This document shows, piece by piece, positions 25,536-34,442 of a stretch of DNA of 64,000 bases (positions are counted from its first letter, which is position 1; every line of letters begins with the position of its first letter). This DNA is from an uncultured Clostridia bacterium. Lineage in GTDB: Bacteria; Bacillota; Clostridia; Oscillospirales; Ruminococcaceae. The stretch lies in the NCBI GenBank assembly GCA_947625375.1, contig CANQOC010000002.1, positions 1 through 64,000 of the forward strand, in the 5' to 3' direction. A program made the translations under genes and the position numbers. Under the pieces are notes generated by a model. The model saw only the letters and a program-made list of their open reading frames with translations, had not been told where the DNA came from and did no database searches.

Positions 25536-27338
25536 ATGACAGCATTCAGGTTTTTGATGTCATATGTAAAAAAGCATAAGTGGCAGTACATCTTGGGCAT
25601 AATCACCCTTTTCATCGTCGACTACGCCAACCTGTTTATCCCCGAGCTCACCGGCGACGTCACCGACGGCCTTACCGCGCGCACAATGGATATGCACGGC
25701 GTGATGACAACGGTCCTGAAAATCCTCGCGCTCGGCGTGACGCTTGCAGTCGGAAGGTTTTTCTGGAGATATTTCCTCTTCGGCGCGGCGAGGACGGTCG
25801 AAAAGGAAATCCGCGACGATATGTTCGCGCACCTCGAGACGATGGACGTCGAATACTATAACGGGCACAAGACCGGCGACCTTATGACCCGCTTCACCTC
25901 CGACCTCAACTCGGTCAGAATGTCAATCGGTCCCGCGATTATAAGCATCTTCGACGCGACCGTCATGGCGCTTATGGTCATAATACAGATGATGGTATAT
26001 GTAAACGTCAGGCTGACGCTTTTAACGCTTATTCCGATGCTTATTATAATGATAGGCGAGATTTATTACGGAAAGATAATGCACGGAATGTACAAAAAGC
26101 GTCAGGAGGCGGTCTCGGACCTCACCGATTTCGTACAGGAGAGCTTTTCGGGAATCCGCGTCATCAAGGCGTTCGTCCGCGAGCGGCATCAGCTGAACGA
26201 ATTCGCGAAGGCAAACCGCAACGCGATGGACAAAAACCTTGCGATTGCGCGGTGGCAGTCGGTGGTGAATCCGCTCCTGACCGTAATCATCGGGTCGAGC
26301 AGCCTTATCACGCTTCTCTACGGCGGATATCTCGCAATCGTCGGCGACATCACTCTCGGGCGGTTCGTCGCTTTTAACCAATACGTCGGAATGCTCGTCT
26401 GGCCGATGATAGCCTGCGGCGACGCGATAAATATGTTCTCACAGGGGTTTGCGTCCGCAAGGCGCTTGCAGGAGGTCTTTGCCGAACAGCCGGAGGTCGC
26501 CGATTCGGAAGAGATAAAGCCGGTCCCCGAGCTTTTGGGGAACATCACCTTTAATCACCTCACGTTCATTCACAAGGGAATGAGCGAGCCGACTCTGCGC
26601 GATATCTGTCTCGATATCCCCGCCGGAACGACGCTTGCGGTCATCGGGCGGACCGGAAACGGAAAGTCGACGCTCGTGAATCTTCTTCTCCACCTTTATA
26701 ATACAAAGCCGGGAATGATTCTCCTCGACGGGCGGGACATCAACACCGTCCCGCTTCATACGCTCCGCGAGAACATCGCCTATGTGCCGCAGGATAACTT
26801 CCTCTTCTCGGACACCCTTGCCTCGAACATCGCCTTCGGGACGCACGAAAAGAGCATGGAGCGGATTGTCGAGGCGTCGCGCGCGGCGTGTATCCACGAC
26901 AACATCATCGAATTCCCCGAGGGATACGAGACGGTCGTCGGCGAGCGCGGCGTGACCCTCTCGGGCGGACAGAAACAGCGAAGCTCGATTGCCCGCGCGC
27001 TGATTAAGGACGCGCCGATACTTATTCTTGACGACGCCCTTTCGGCGGTCGACACCGACACCGAGGAGCATATCCTCAAAAACCTCCGCGAAAACCGCGC
27101 CGGAAAGACGAACATCATCATCGCCCACCGCGTCTCAACGATACAGGGCGCGGACGTGATTATGGTACTCGAGGACGGCGAGGCGGTCGAAATCGGGAGC
27201 CATAAGGAGCTTATGGAAAAGGGCGGAATCTATGCCGATATGTTTGAAAAACAGCAGCTCGAGGCCGAAATCGGCGAACAGAAGGCCGCGCTTCGGCGTG
27301 ATATCGACAGTGTTGCGGCAAAGGGGGCGGCGGAATGA
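25536..27338 (+). CDS. Heterodimeric ABC exporter, subunit with degenerate ATP site
   Basis: Half-transporter of the BmrCD/LmrCD/TM287-288 class that exports drugs or lipids; 600 residues with six membrane helices (to about 310) and a C-terminal ATPase. Walker A is GRTGNGKST (371-379), signature LSGGQKQR (475-482), Walker B LILDDALSAVD with Asp500 in place of the catalytic Glu, and switch His531. This Asp is the hallmark of the non-hydrolysing site in heterodimers. AAAGGAG precedes the start at 25536. Its stop overlaps the partner gene by four bases (ATGA), so the two are made in equal amounts. The C-terminal tail (QQLEAEIGEQKAALRRDIDS) is a charged helix. The substrate cannot be told. Confidence 0.93.
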   Translation: MTAFRFLMSYVKKHKWQYILGIITLFIVDYANLFIPELTGDVTDGLTARTMDMHGVMTTVLKILALGVTLAVGRFFWRYFLFGAARTVEKEIRDDMFAHLETMDVEYYNGHKTGDLMTRFTSDLNSVRMSIGPAIISIFDATVMALMVIIQMMVYVNVRLTLLTLIPMLIIMIGEIYYGKIMHGMYKKRQEAVSDLTDFVQESFSGIRVIKAFVRERHQLNEFAKANRNAMDKNLAIARWQSVVNPLLTVIIGSSSLITLLYGGYLAIVGDITLGRFVAFNQYVGMLVWPMIACGDAINMFSQGFASARRLQEVFAEQPEVADSEEIKPVPELLGNITFNHLTFIHKGMSEPTLRDICLDIPAGTTLAVIGRTGNGKSTLVNLLLHLYNTKPGMILLDGRDINTVPLHTLRENIAYVPQDNFLFSDTLASNIAFGTHEKSMERIVEASRAACIHDNIIEFPEGYETVVGERGVTLSGGQKQRSSIARALIKDAPILILDDALSAVDTDTEEHILKNLRENRAGKTNIIIAHRVSTIQGADVIMVLEDGEAVEIGSHKELMEKGGIYADMFEKQQLEAEIGEQKAALRRDIDSVAAKGAAE

Positions 27339-29329
27339 AAAGGCTTTTGGGATATCTTAAACCCCATAAGTGGACGATGCTCGCGGCGACGGTGCTTGTG
27401 CTCTTTATCATCGCGGTCGAGCTCTACCGCCCGATTATCATCGGCGACGCCATCGACGACTACATCAACGGCTACTATCAGCCTTATGTCGAAAGCGACG
27501 CCGGGACGGCCGTCTATGACGGAATTAAGCTTGAGCGCTGCTACGGCGGACTCTCGGACGGGGACCTTCTCTCGGACGAGCCGAAATACCGCCAGCTCCT
27601 TCTCTATGACGACGGGTACTATATGGCCGAGGGACTTACCGCCGCCGAATCGGTCGCGCTCATCGACGCCGAACCCGAGGAGATAAAAAGCTTTATTGAT
27701 ACACATTCCGACGGAGTCCCGCTTACGAAGCAGGAGCTTAAATCCCTCCGAAAATCCGACTTCACCGGAATCATCGGCGCGGCAGCGCTCTATCTCGCGG
27801 TGCTCGCGGCGGGGTTTGTCCTCAACTGGGGCGAGACATGGATGCTCCAGAAGATGGGACAGACCATCATCTACGACATGCGCACCGAGGTTTATTCACA
27901 CATTCAGGGTCTTTCGCTCAACTTCTTCAACACGACGCCGGTCGGAAAGCTTGTGACAAGGGTCTCGAACGACACCGAGTCGATAAACGAGCTTTTCACG
28001 ACAATCCTCGTCCGGCTCTTCCGCAACGTCATAATGATAGGCGGCTATGCCGTAATCATGTTCTCGCGGAGTCCGGGAATGACGCTTGTTTCGTTTATCC
28101 TCCTGCCGGTCGTCGGCGCGCTGACCTTCTATTTCAGATATGTCTCGCGGAAGGCGTATCAGCTGACGAGAAACAAGATTACCGAGCTTAATACCTTCCT
28201 TTCGGAGCACATTTCGGGAATGAGGCTTATACAGATTTTTGCCCGCGAGAAGGAAAAATACACCGAATTCGAGAAGAAGTCCTCCGAGCTTTTCGGGGCA
28301 AGCTGGCGCGAAATGATGATTTTCGCAATCTTCCGCCCCGCAATCTTTTTGGTGTCGATTATCGCGAAGGTGATTGTAATTGCCGCCGGCGCGTATTTTG
28401 TGCTCAACGGAAAGATTTCGCTCGGAACGCTCTTTATCTTCATCAGCTATATCGGCTCGTTCTTTGAACCGATTCAGGAGCTCGCCGAGCAGTTCGGTAC
28501 GCTTCAGTCGTCGCTTGCCTCCGCCGAAAAGGTCTTCTCTGTCCTCGACGTAAAGCCGGACATCACCAACTGTGAAGACCCGAGGACCCCGCCGATGACC
28601 GGAAAAATCGAGTTCAGAAACGTCTGGTTCGCCTATGAGAAGGACGACTATATCCTCAAAAACGTGAGCTTTACGATTGAGCCGGGCGAAAAGGTCGCCT
28701 TTGTCGGCGCGACGGGCGCGGGAAAGACGTCGATTCTGAATCTAATCGGAAGATATTTCGACATTCAGAGGGGCGAAATCCTGATTGACGGCGTGAACAT
28801 AAAGCTTGTCGACACCGACGTCCTGCGCGGCGCTATCGGGCAGGTCCAGCAGGACGTGTTCCTCTTCACCGGCGACATCAAGTCGAACATCTCGCTCGGC
28901 AGCGAGGACATCTCGGACGAAGACATTCGGGCGGCTTCGGAGACCGTCCGCGCGAGCACGTTTATCGAGAAGATGCCGGACGGATATGACTCGGCGGTGA
29001 CCGAGCGCGGCTCGACGCTTTCCGCCGGGCAGCGGCAGCTGATAAGCTTTGCGAGGACGCTTGCACACCGCCCGTCGATACTCGTGCTCGACGAAGCGAC
29101 CGCGAACATCGACACCGAGACCGAGGGACTTATCACCGAGGCGCTCGAAAAGCTGATGGAGGGGCGCACGACGATAATGGTCGCCCACCGCCTCTCGACA
29201 ATCCAGCACGCCGACAAGATTATCGTCATGCACCACGGCGAAATCCACGAAAGCGGCACCCACCAAGAGCTGCTCAAGCAGAACGGACTTTATAAGAAGC
29301 TGTATGACCTGCAGCTGGTGGATAGGTGA
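27335..29329 (+). CDS. Heterodimeric ABC exporter, catalytic subunit
   Basis: Partner of the preceding gene, 664 residues. The membrane part carries an extra external segment of about 100 residues between helices 1 and 2 (DYINGYYQPYVESDAGTAVY and on, about residues 43-145), as in YheH/BmrD-type partners. The ATPase has Walker A GATGAGKTS (458-466), a changed signature LSAGQRQL (562-569), intact Walker B LVLDEATANID with Glu587 and switch His618. In a heterodimer the LSAGQ signature faces the partner's degenerate Walker B, so both defects lie in the same site, as the family predicts. A terminator-like hairpin follows directly. Confidence 0.93.
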   Translation: MKRLLGYLKPHKWTMLAATVLVLFIIAVELYRPIIIGDAIDDYINGYYQPYVESDAGTAVYDGIKLERCYGGLSDGDLLSDEPKYRQLLLYDDGYYMAEGLTAAESVALIDAEPEEIKSFIDTHSDGVPLTKQELKSLRKSDFTGIIGAAALYLAVLAAGFVLNWGETWMLQKMGQTIIYDMRTEVYSHIQGLSLNFFNTTPVGKLVTRVSNDTESINELFTTILVRLFRNVIMIGGYAVIMFSRSPGMTLVSFILLPVVGALTFYFRYVSRKAYQLTRNKITELNTFLSEHISGMRLIQIFAREKEKYTEFEKKSSELFGASWREMMIFAIFRPAIFLVSIIAKVIVIAAGAYFVLNGKISLGTLFIFISYIGSFFEPIQELAEQFGTLQSSLASAEKVFSVLDVKPDITNCEDPRTPPMTGKIEFRNVWFAYEKDDYILKNVSFTIEPGEKVAFVGATGAGKTSILNLIGRYFDIQRGEILIDGVNIKLVDTDVLRGAIGQVQQDVFLFTGDIKSNISLGSEDISDEDIRAASETVRASTFIEKMPDGYDSAVTERGSTLSAGQRQLISFARTLAHRPSILVLDEATANIDTETEGLITEALEKLMEGRTTIMVAHRLSTIQHADKIIVMHHGEIHESGTHQELLKQNGLYKKLYDLQLVDR

Positions 29330-29337
29330 ATAAAATG

Positions 29338-29367
29338 AGAGCGTGACAAAGACCGCTCTTATTTTTG
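29338..29367 (+). terminator. Terminator after the ABC exporter genes
   Basis: AGAGCG (29338-29343) pairs with CGCTCT (29354-29359), followed by TATTTTTG; the stem is short, so strength is moderate. Confidence 0.6.
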
Positions 29368-29393
29368 TCGGCACTTTCGTTCATTCACTCCTC

Positions 29394-29441
29394 TTTTTTG
29401 TCGTAAACAACACTGCAAATGTGCTTATGATATGGTATAAT
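29394..29441 (+). promoter_or_regulatory. Promoter of the GNAT/DUF2156/MATE-RsbW/PP2C operon with a shared 15-mer
   Basis: CTGCAA (29413-29418) and TATAAT (29436-29441), spacer 17 bp. Just upstream is TTTTTTGTCGTAAAC (29394-29408), identical to 56998-57012 upstream of the GHKL kinase promoter. The bases from the -10 box, TATAATAGCTTT, are also shared by the two promoters. Confidence 0.65.
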
Positions 29442-29478
29442 AGCTTTGTACTGATTTTTTCGGAGGGCGGGGTGCGAG

Positions 29479-29964
29479 ATGGTAACGGTCAGAGAGGCGG
29501 CGAGCGCCGACTTCGGCTTTGTCCGCCGTCTTGAAGAGTCCCTTTATAAGTGTCACGCCGAGGCGCGGCCGGATATCTTCGACGCCGGCGCCGGTCTTTT
29601 CACCGAGAGCGAGTTCGCGGAGTGGCTGTCCGACCCCTCGCGGCTTATCCTCATCGCCGAAAGCGGAGGGGTCCCCGCGGCATATCTTGCCGGATACCGC
29701 GCCGAGCCGCCGAGCGAGCCGGTCATAAGGGATATTCCGACCTTTTACATCGACGAGCTTGTGACTGACCCCGGATTTCTGCGCACAGGCGCGGCGAGCG
29801 CCCTTGTCGCGGCGGCGGAGGAATACGCCAAAAAGCGCGGATATGAGCGCATCACCCTGAACCTCTGGAGCTTTAATTCCTCGGCGTCGGCGTTCTATGC
29901 CGACAGGGGTTTTCTGCCGCTCAATACCCTCCTCGAAAAGAAAATCGGCGAGGAAAATACATAA
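29479..29964 (+). CDS. GNAT-family N-acetyltransferase
   Basis: A 161-residue acetyl-CoA-dependent transferase. Motif A is visible as FLRTGAASALVAAAEEYAKK near residues 95-114 (the R-x-x-G-x-A pyrophosphate loop), followed by ITLNLWSFNSSASAFYADRG, which is the typical motif B with FYxxxGF. The N-terminal half ADFGFVRRLEESLYKCHAEA is a usual acceptor-binding helix pair. The acceptor is unknown; relatives act on ribosomal proteins, antibiotics or small amines. GGAGG lies upstream of the ATG. First gene of a four-gene operon with gaps of 6-8 bases, shared with a DUF2156 protein, a MATE-RsbW fusion and a SpoIIE-type phosphatase. Confidence 0.88.
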   Translation: MVTVREAASADFGFVRRLEESLYKCHAEARPDIFDAGAGLFTESEFAEWLSDPSRLILIAESGGVPAAYLAGYRAEPPSEPVIRDIPTFYIDELVTDPGFLRTGAASALVAAAEEYAKKRGYERITLNLWSFNSSASAFYADRGFLPLNTLLEKKIGEENT

Positions 29965-29972
29965 ACTGTGAA

Positions 29973-30845
29973 GTGAAACGAATGTTTGAACTTAGCACTC
30001 CCGTTCTTCGGGACTGTGACTTTGTAGAAAAAATACGGCTCTCCTGCGGGAGCATAACCGCCGCAAGCGCCTTTCCGTCGACATATATCTGGCGGAACGA
30101 CCTCGGGCTGAAAATCGCGAAGACCGACGGCGCATACACTTATAAGTGCGAGAAGTTAGGAGAGAACACTTGGTTCTCGCCCTGTGGCGACCCCGCCGGA
30201 AAGGCCGGAATCATCTCGGAAATATTAAAGACCCCCGGTGCGAGGCTTTTATATGTCACCGAAAGCGACCGCGAATTTATCGAACGCGAATTCGCCGGCG
30301 CCTTTGAGTTTACCCCGTCGCCCGAGGACGACGAATACGTCTATGACCGCACCGAACAGCTCGAGATGAAGGGCGGGCGGTTCGCAAACGTCAGGAAACA
30401 GATGAACAGGGGAATCCGCGAGTGCGGGTTCACCGCTGAGCCGTTCACCGGGAAGGTCCTGCCGTTCGAGCCTGCCGAGCGGGAGCAGGACCGCAGCAAG
30501 GAGCTCTTCACCAACTTCGAGGACGCCGCCGGCGAATTTCTCTCGCTGCTCGACGAGTTCGGCGGAACCGGCGTCACCGTAAAAATCGACGGGCGTCCCT
30601 GCGCGGTCGCGGCGGGATTCGAGCTTTCGCCCGACACCTTTGACATCTGCGTCTTCAAGCAGTGCGAATATCCCGTCGGACTCTCGGTATACGCGAGGCA
30701 TGAGCTTATCGCGAGTTTGCCCGAGAGAATCAAAATGATAAACTGTGAAGAGGACCTCGGAATCGAGGGACTGCGGCTCATGAAACAGCTCATGCGCCCG
30801 ATATTCATGATAAAAATGTACCGCGCGTCGGCAGTCAGGAGATAA
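29973..30845 (+). CDS. DUF2156 protein (lysylphosphatidylglycerol synthase C-domain fold)
   Basis: A 290-residue soluble protein matching the DUF2156 family, a double-GNAT fold related to the catalytic domain of MprF. Visible family landmarks are TAASAFPSTYIWRNDLGLKI near the N-terminus, EYVYDRTEQLEMKGGRFANV with RKQMNRG in the middle, and the C-terminal INCEEDLGIEGLRLMKQ with a closing R/K cluster. Stand-alone members lack the flippase domain, and their substrate is not established; aminoacyl transfer to lipid or peptide is a guess from the family. The start is uncertain: GTG at 29973 or ATG at 29982, neither with a strong ribosome binding site, so it probably relies on coupling to the GNAT gene eight bases upstream. 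Confidence 0.8.
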   Translation: MKRMFELSTPVLRDCDFVEKIRLSCGSITAASAFPSTYIWRNDLGLKIAKTDGAYTYKCEKLGENTWFSPCGDPAGKAGIISEILKTPGARLLYVTESDREFIEREFAGAFEFTPSPEDDEYVYDRTEQLEMKGGRFANVRKQMNRGIRECGFTAEPFTGKVLPFEPAEREQDRSKELFTNFEDAAGEFLSLLDEFGGTGVTVKIDGRPCAVAAGFELSPDTFDICVFKQCEYPVGLSVYARHELIASLPERIKMINCEEDLGIEGLRLMKQLMRPIFMIKMYRASAVRR

Positions 30846-30851
30846 CGGATT

Positions 30852-32585
30852 ATGTCAAAGAGAATTCGCAGCAAATCTGAATATTTCACTCGGGAAATGT
30901 TCTTCAAGTCCTTTCCGGCGCTCTTGGTGTCGTCGATAGGAAAGGCGGTCGGAAGCGTCGCCGACGCGGTCTGTGTCGGCGTGAAGATGGGCGTGACCGG
31001 ACTTGCGGCGGTCGGAATGGCGATGCCGCTCGTCATGGTCCTCAACGTCATCATGGAGGGCTTCGGCTCGGGCGGCGCAATCATCTATGCCCGGCTTATG
31101 GCCGGAGGAAGCCGCGACGAGGCAAAGCGCAACTTCAACGCCGTAATCCGCACCGGCGCGGTAATCGGAATCCTTATTGCAATTCTCGGGAACGTCTTTA
31201 TCGACGGAATCGCGGTAATTCTCGGCGCAAGCCGCGAATCGGGCGTGCTCTTCGAGGCGCTCAAGGGTTATTCGCGGACTCTTCTGACCGGCGCGCCGAT
31301 AATCATTTTGTCCTATATACTCAACTACTACCTCCGCGCGGACGGTCTCGAAAAGCTTGCGGCGGTCGGGTTCACGGTCGCCAATGTCTTCGACTTCTGC
31401 TGCAACGTCTTCTTTGTTATTTTCCTGAACATGGGCGCGTCGGGCGCGGCCCTGTCGACGGTGCTCGGCTGTGCGGTAGCTCTGATAATCTATTCTGTCG
31501 GCGCGGCGATCCGCGGCGGAAGCGGACTTAGGCTCTGCGGCGGAATCATCAGGGATAAGTGCAGAATGAGGACATTCCGCCTCGGTTTCTCGTCCTCGGT
31601 TCAGTACATATTCATGATGGTGTTCATTCTCACCGCGAACAGGATATTGCTCAATCTCGGCGGGGACAGCGCGGTCGCGATTTTCGACCTTATACAAAAC
31701 GCGTCGTTCATTATCCTCCCGCTCTATGAAGCGGCGGCGAATTCGGCGCAGCCCATTGTCTCGACATACCGCGGCGAGCGCAACTCCGAGGGCGTGAAGA
31801 AGATTTTTGCGCTCAGCCTTGCGTCGGCGGTCGTCGTCGGCGGAACGGTCGCGGCGCTGCTGGCGGTCTTCCCGCGGCTTATGACCCTTTTGTTCGGCGT
31901 CGACGGAAGCCTTGTTGACATAGCGCACTATGCGCTGAGGGTGTATTTCCTGAGTACGCTTTTCGGCGGCATCAACCTATTGATTCAGCTTTCGGCGCAG
32001 GCCTGTGAGAACGAAAAAATCGCGTTTTTGATTGCGACTCTGCGCGGCGCGGCGTATACCCTGCCGCTCCTCTGGATTCTTTCGAGATTCAGGCTTAACG
32101 CTATCTGGTGGATGTATCCCGCCGCCGAGGTTATGACGCTTATTACCGCGCTCATCATCGCGAAAATCGACTCGCAGAAGGCGAAGGTCACCGAGCCGGT
32201 TTACGGCTCGACGATTAACGGCACCGTCGCCGACCTCGATGCGCTTAACGACGGCATCGAAGAATTTTGCAGCACTAACGGCGCATCTATGAAACAGATT
32301 TATTTTGTAAGAATGTGCGTCGAGGAAATATGTGTTGAAATTATGAAGCACCAGGACGACAACGGCTTTATTCAGATTACGGTAGTAAAAAACTCTGGCG
32401 GAGATTTCGAGCTGTTTATCCGCGACAACGCCTCACAGTTCAACCTTGTCGAATATCAGACAAAGGCTGTCGAAGAGAGCGGCGCCGGACTCGACACTGT
32501 CGGGATTCACGTCATCAAGGACCGCTCGAAGGAGATGCAGTATCGGCGGTACAAGGGTTTTAACACACTGCTAATAAGGATTTAG
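30852..32585 (+). CDS. MATE transporter fused to an RsbW-like HATPase domain
   Basis: 577 residues in two parts. Residues 1-440 are a twelve-helix MATE pump (ADAVCVGVKMGVTGLAAVGM near the start; second half opening near FRLGFSSSVQYIFMMVF). Residues 445-577 are an anti-sigma-factor/RsbW-like HATPase_c fold: IYFVRMCVEEICVEIMKH (484-500) in N-box position, FIRDNASQFNL (522-532) as G1 and GAGLDTVGIHVIKD near 544-557 as G2. The Mg-binding Asn of the N-box is Glu496, so kinase activity is doubtful; it may be a binding module. A SpoIIE-type phosphatase follows eight bases downstream. Coupling of pump activity to partner switching is inferred from fusion and neighbourhood. Confidence 0.85.
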   Translation: MSKRIRSKSEYFTREMFFKSFPALLVSSIGKAVGSVADAVCVGVKMGVTGLAAVGMAMPLVMVLNVIMEGFGSGGAIIYARLMAGGSRDEAKRNFNAVIRTGAVIGILIAILGNVFIDGIAVILGASRESGVLFEALKGYSRTLLTGAPIIILSYILNYYLRADGLEKLAAVGFTVANVFDFCCNVFFVIFLNMGASGAALSTVLGCAVALIIYSVGAAIRGGSGLRLCGGIIRDKCRMRTFRLGFSSSVQYIFMMVFILTANRILLNLGGDSAVAIFDLIQNASFIILPLYEAAANSAQPIVSTYRGERNSEGVKKIFALSLASAVVVGGTVAALLAVFPRLMTLLFGVDGSLVDIAHYALRVYFLSTLFGGINLLIQLSAQACENEKIAFLIATLRGAAYTLPLLWILSRFRLNAIWWMYPAAEVMTLITALIIAKIDSQKAKVTEPVYGSTINGTVADLDALNDGIEEFCSTNGASMKQIYFVRMCVEEICVEIMKHQDDNGFIQITVVKNSGGDFELFIRDNASQFNLVEYQTKAVEESGAGLDTVGIHVIKDRSKEMQYRRYKGFNTLLIRI

Positions 32586-32593
32586 GTGACAGA

Positions 32594-34297
32594 ATGGAAA
32601 AGACAAAATTCACACTCAGATTCAAGGCGATAATCCTTATCGTCATCCTTGCGGCGGCAATCGCGGCCGTGACCCTTTCGGTCAGCTCGTACGTCTATTC
32701 GGACTGGGTCGACCGCACCTATAACAGCCTTGCGGACAGACTTGTCGAGACCGTCTCGCTTTCGGTCGACAAGGCCGCCGTCGAAAAATACGCAAAGGCG
32801 GTTCTCGAAATCTATCAGCAGAACCCGATGAGCGAAAACCTCGACGACGCTTATTATGCCCCCTATCTTGAGGCGACGGCCGGCGAGGACTATGACGCGC
32901 TTTATGACTACCTTATTTCGGTCAGAGCGGCGAACGACGTCGAGTGGGTGTATCTCTGTGTCCTCGACCCGGGGACAAAGGCGGGGATATACGTTATCGA
33001 CGCGGACGAAACCGAGACGAAGTGCCTCCCCGGAACGTGGCAGATTCTTCTGGGCGACAACAAGGACGCGATTTTTGACGACCCGACGATAGGCTTCCCG
33101 GCTTATATCACCCACACCGAGGAATACGGCTGGCTCTGTTCCGCCGGCGCGCCGATATATAACGACAACGGCGAGGTCATTGCGTTCACGTTCGCCGATA
33201 TACTTATGAACGACATCAAGAACGAGCAGCACACCTTCCTCGTCACCCTTCTTATAATCCTCATCGCGGTGACGATTGTCGTCGCTGTGCTCGCGATAAT
33301 TTTGGTCGACCACAACGCCGTCCGCCCCGTAAAGAAGCTGACCTCGGCGACAAGGGCGTTCGTCACCGACCTCTCTAACGAAGACACCGTTAAGTCGGGA
33401 AGCTCGCAGATTGCTCATCTCGACATCAAAAACCGTGACGAAATCGGCCAGCTGAGCAAATCGGTCAGGTTTATGGAGCGCGAAATCGTCGACTATATCG
33501 ACAGTCTCGCAAAGGTCACGGCTGAGCGTGAGCGCATCGGCGCCGAGCTCGGAGTCGCGAAGCATATTCAGGCGTCGATGCTGCCTTGCATCTTCCCGGC
33601 GTTCCCGGACAGGGTCGAATTCGACATCTACGCGACCATGACCCCGGCAAAGGAGGTCGGAGGCGACTTCTACGACTTCTTCATGGTCGACAAGACTCAC
33701 CTTGCGATAGTCATGGCGGACGTTTCGGGCAAGGGCGTCCCGGCGGCGCTGTTCATGGTCATCGGAAAGACGCTTATAAAGGACCACACCGAGCCGAACG
33801 AGGACCTCGGCGAAGTGTTCAGCGTTGTAAACAATCTTCTCTGCACCTCCAACTCCGAAGGACTCTTTATCACCGCGTTTGAGGGCGTGCTCGACCTCGT
33901 GACCGGCGAGTTCAGGTTCGTCAACGCGGGGCATGAAATGCCGTTTATCTCGAAGGCGGGCGGAGAGTTCAAGCCTTACAAGATTAAGCCGGGATTTGTC
34001 CTTGCGGGCATGGAGGATATGAAATACAAGTCCGGAAGCATTATGATTGAGCCGGGTGACAAGATATTCCAGTACACCGACGGCGTCACCGAGGCCACCG
34101 ACAAGGACAATCAGCTCTACGGAATGGAGCGTCTCGAAGCGGTCCTGACCGCGAATTCGACGAAATCCCCGGAGGAGATTCTCAAGGCGGTCAAGGCGGA
34201 CATCGACCGGTTCGTCGGCGAAGCGGAGCAGTTCGACGACATCACGATGCTCGCGCTCGAGTACCGAGAGAAGATGAAAGAGACGGGAGAGGAATGA
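32594..34297 (+). CDS. Membrane SpoIIE-type PP2C phosphatase with extracellular sensor and HAMP
   Basis: Protein serine phosphatase of 567 residues. Helix 1 (about 9-30), an extracytoplasmic Cache-like domain (31-212), helix 2 (about 213-237), HAMP (about 238-300), then the PP2C_SpoIIE domain with metal-binding motifs EVGGDFYDFF, IVMADVSGKGVPAALFM, FVNAGHEMP and QFDDITMLALE. Such enzymes dephosphorylate STAS-domain anti-anti-sigma proteins in partner switching. No STAS gene is in this operon; the nearest is at 51965. The catalytic domain is about 94% identical to that of the phosphatase at 48674, while the sensor domains are unrelated. Last gene of its operon; a cloverleaf element lies 37 bases downstream and may terminate it. 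Confidence 0.92.
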   Translation: MEKTKFTLRFKAIILIVILAAAIAAVTLSVSSYVYSDWVDRTYNSLADRLVETVSLSVDKAAVEKYAKAVLEIYQQNPMSENLDDAYYAPYLEATAGEDYDALYDYLISVRAANDVEWVYLCVLDPGTKAGIYVIDADETETKCLPGTWQILLGDNKDAIFDDPTIGFPAYITHTEEYGWLCSAGAPIYNDNGEVIAFTFADILMNDIKNEQHTFLVTLLIILIAVTIVVAVLAIILVDHNAVRPVKKLTSATRAFVTDLSNEDTVKSGSSQIAHLDIKNRDEIGQLSKSVRFMEREIVDYIDSLAKVTAERERIGAELGVAKHIQASMLPCIFPAFPDRVEFDIYATMTPAKEVGGDFYDFFMVDKTHLAIVMADVSGKGVPAALFMVIGKTLIKDHTEPNEDLGEVFSVVNNLLCTSNSEGLFITAFEGVLDLVTGEFRFVNAGHEMPFISKAGGEFKPYKIKPGFVLAGMEDMKYKSGSIMIEPGDKIFQYTDGVTEATDKDNQLYGMERLEAVLTANSTKSPEEILKAVKADIDRFVGEAEQFDDITMLALEYREKMKETGEE

Positions 34298-34333
34298 GGA
34301 GATAAAAAAGGCTGTGCGGAGACGCACCGCCTC

Positions 34334-34442
34334 GGGCGCAGTCCGGCGCGCTTCGCGCGCTAACGAAATTGAGCAGGAAAACCCGAAAGGGTTTTCCTGC
34401 TCTTTTCGTTTCGGCAGCCGGAGGCTGCCGCGGACTGCGCCC
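34334..34442 (+). repeat. Cloverleaf repeat element, copy 6 (best preserved)
   Basis: Outer arms GGGCGCAGTCC and GGACTGCGCCC pair perfectly over 11 bp. Arm 1 GCGCGC-TTC-GCGCGC; arm 2 AACGAAA/TTTCGTT with GAGCAGGAAAACCC paired to GGGTTTTCCTGCTC; arm 3 GGCAGCC-GGA-GGCTGCC. Arm 2 followed by TTTTCG resembles a terminator for the PP2C gene. Confidence 0.8.

Noticed and set aside
25327..25539. 70-codon plus-strand frame before the ABC exporter
   Set aside because: It crosses the intrinsic terminator and the exporter promoter and has no plausible ribosome binding site.
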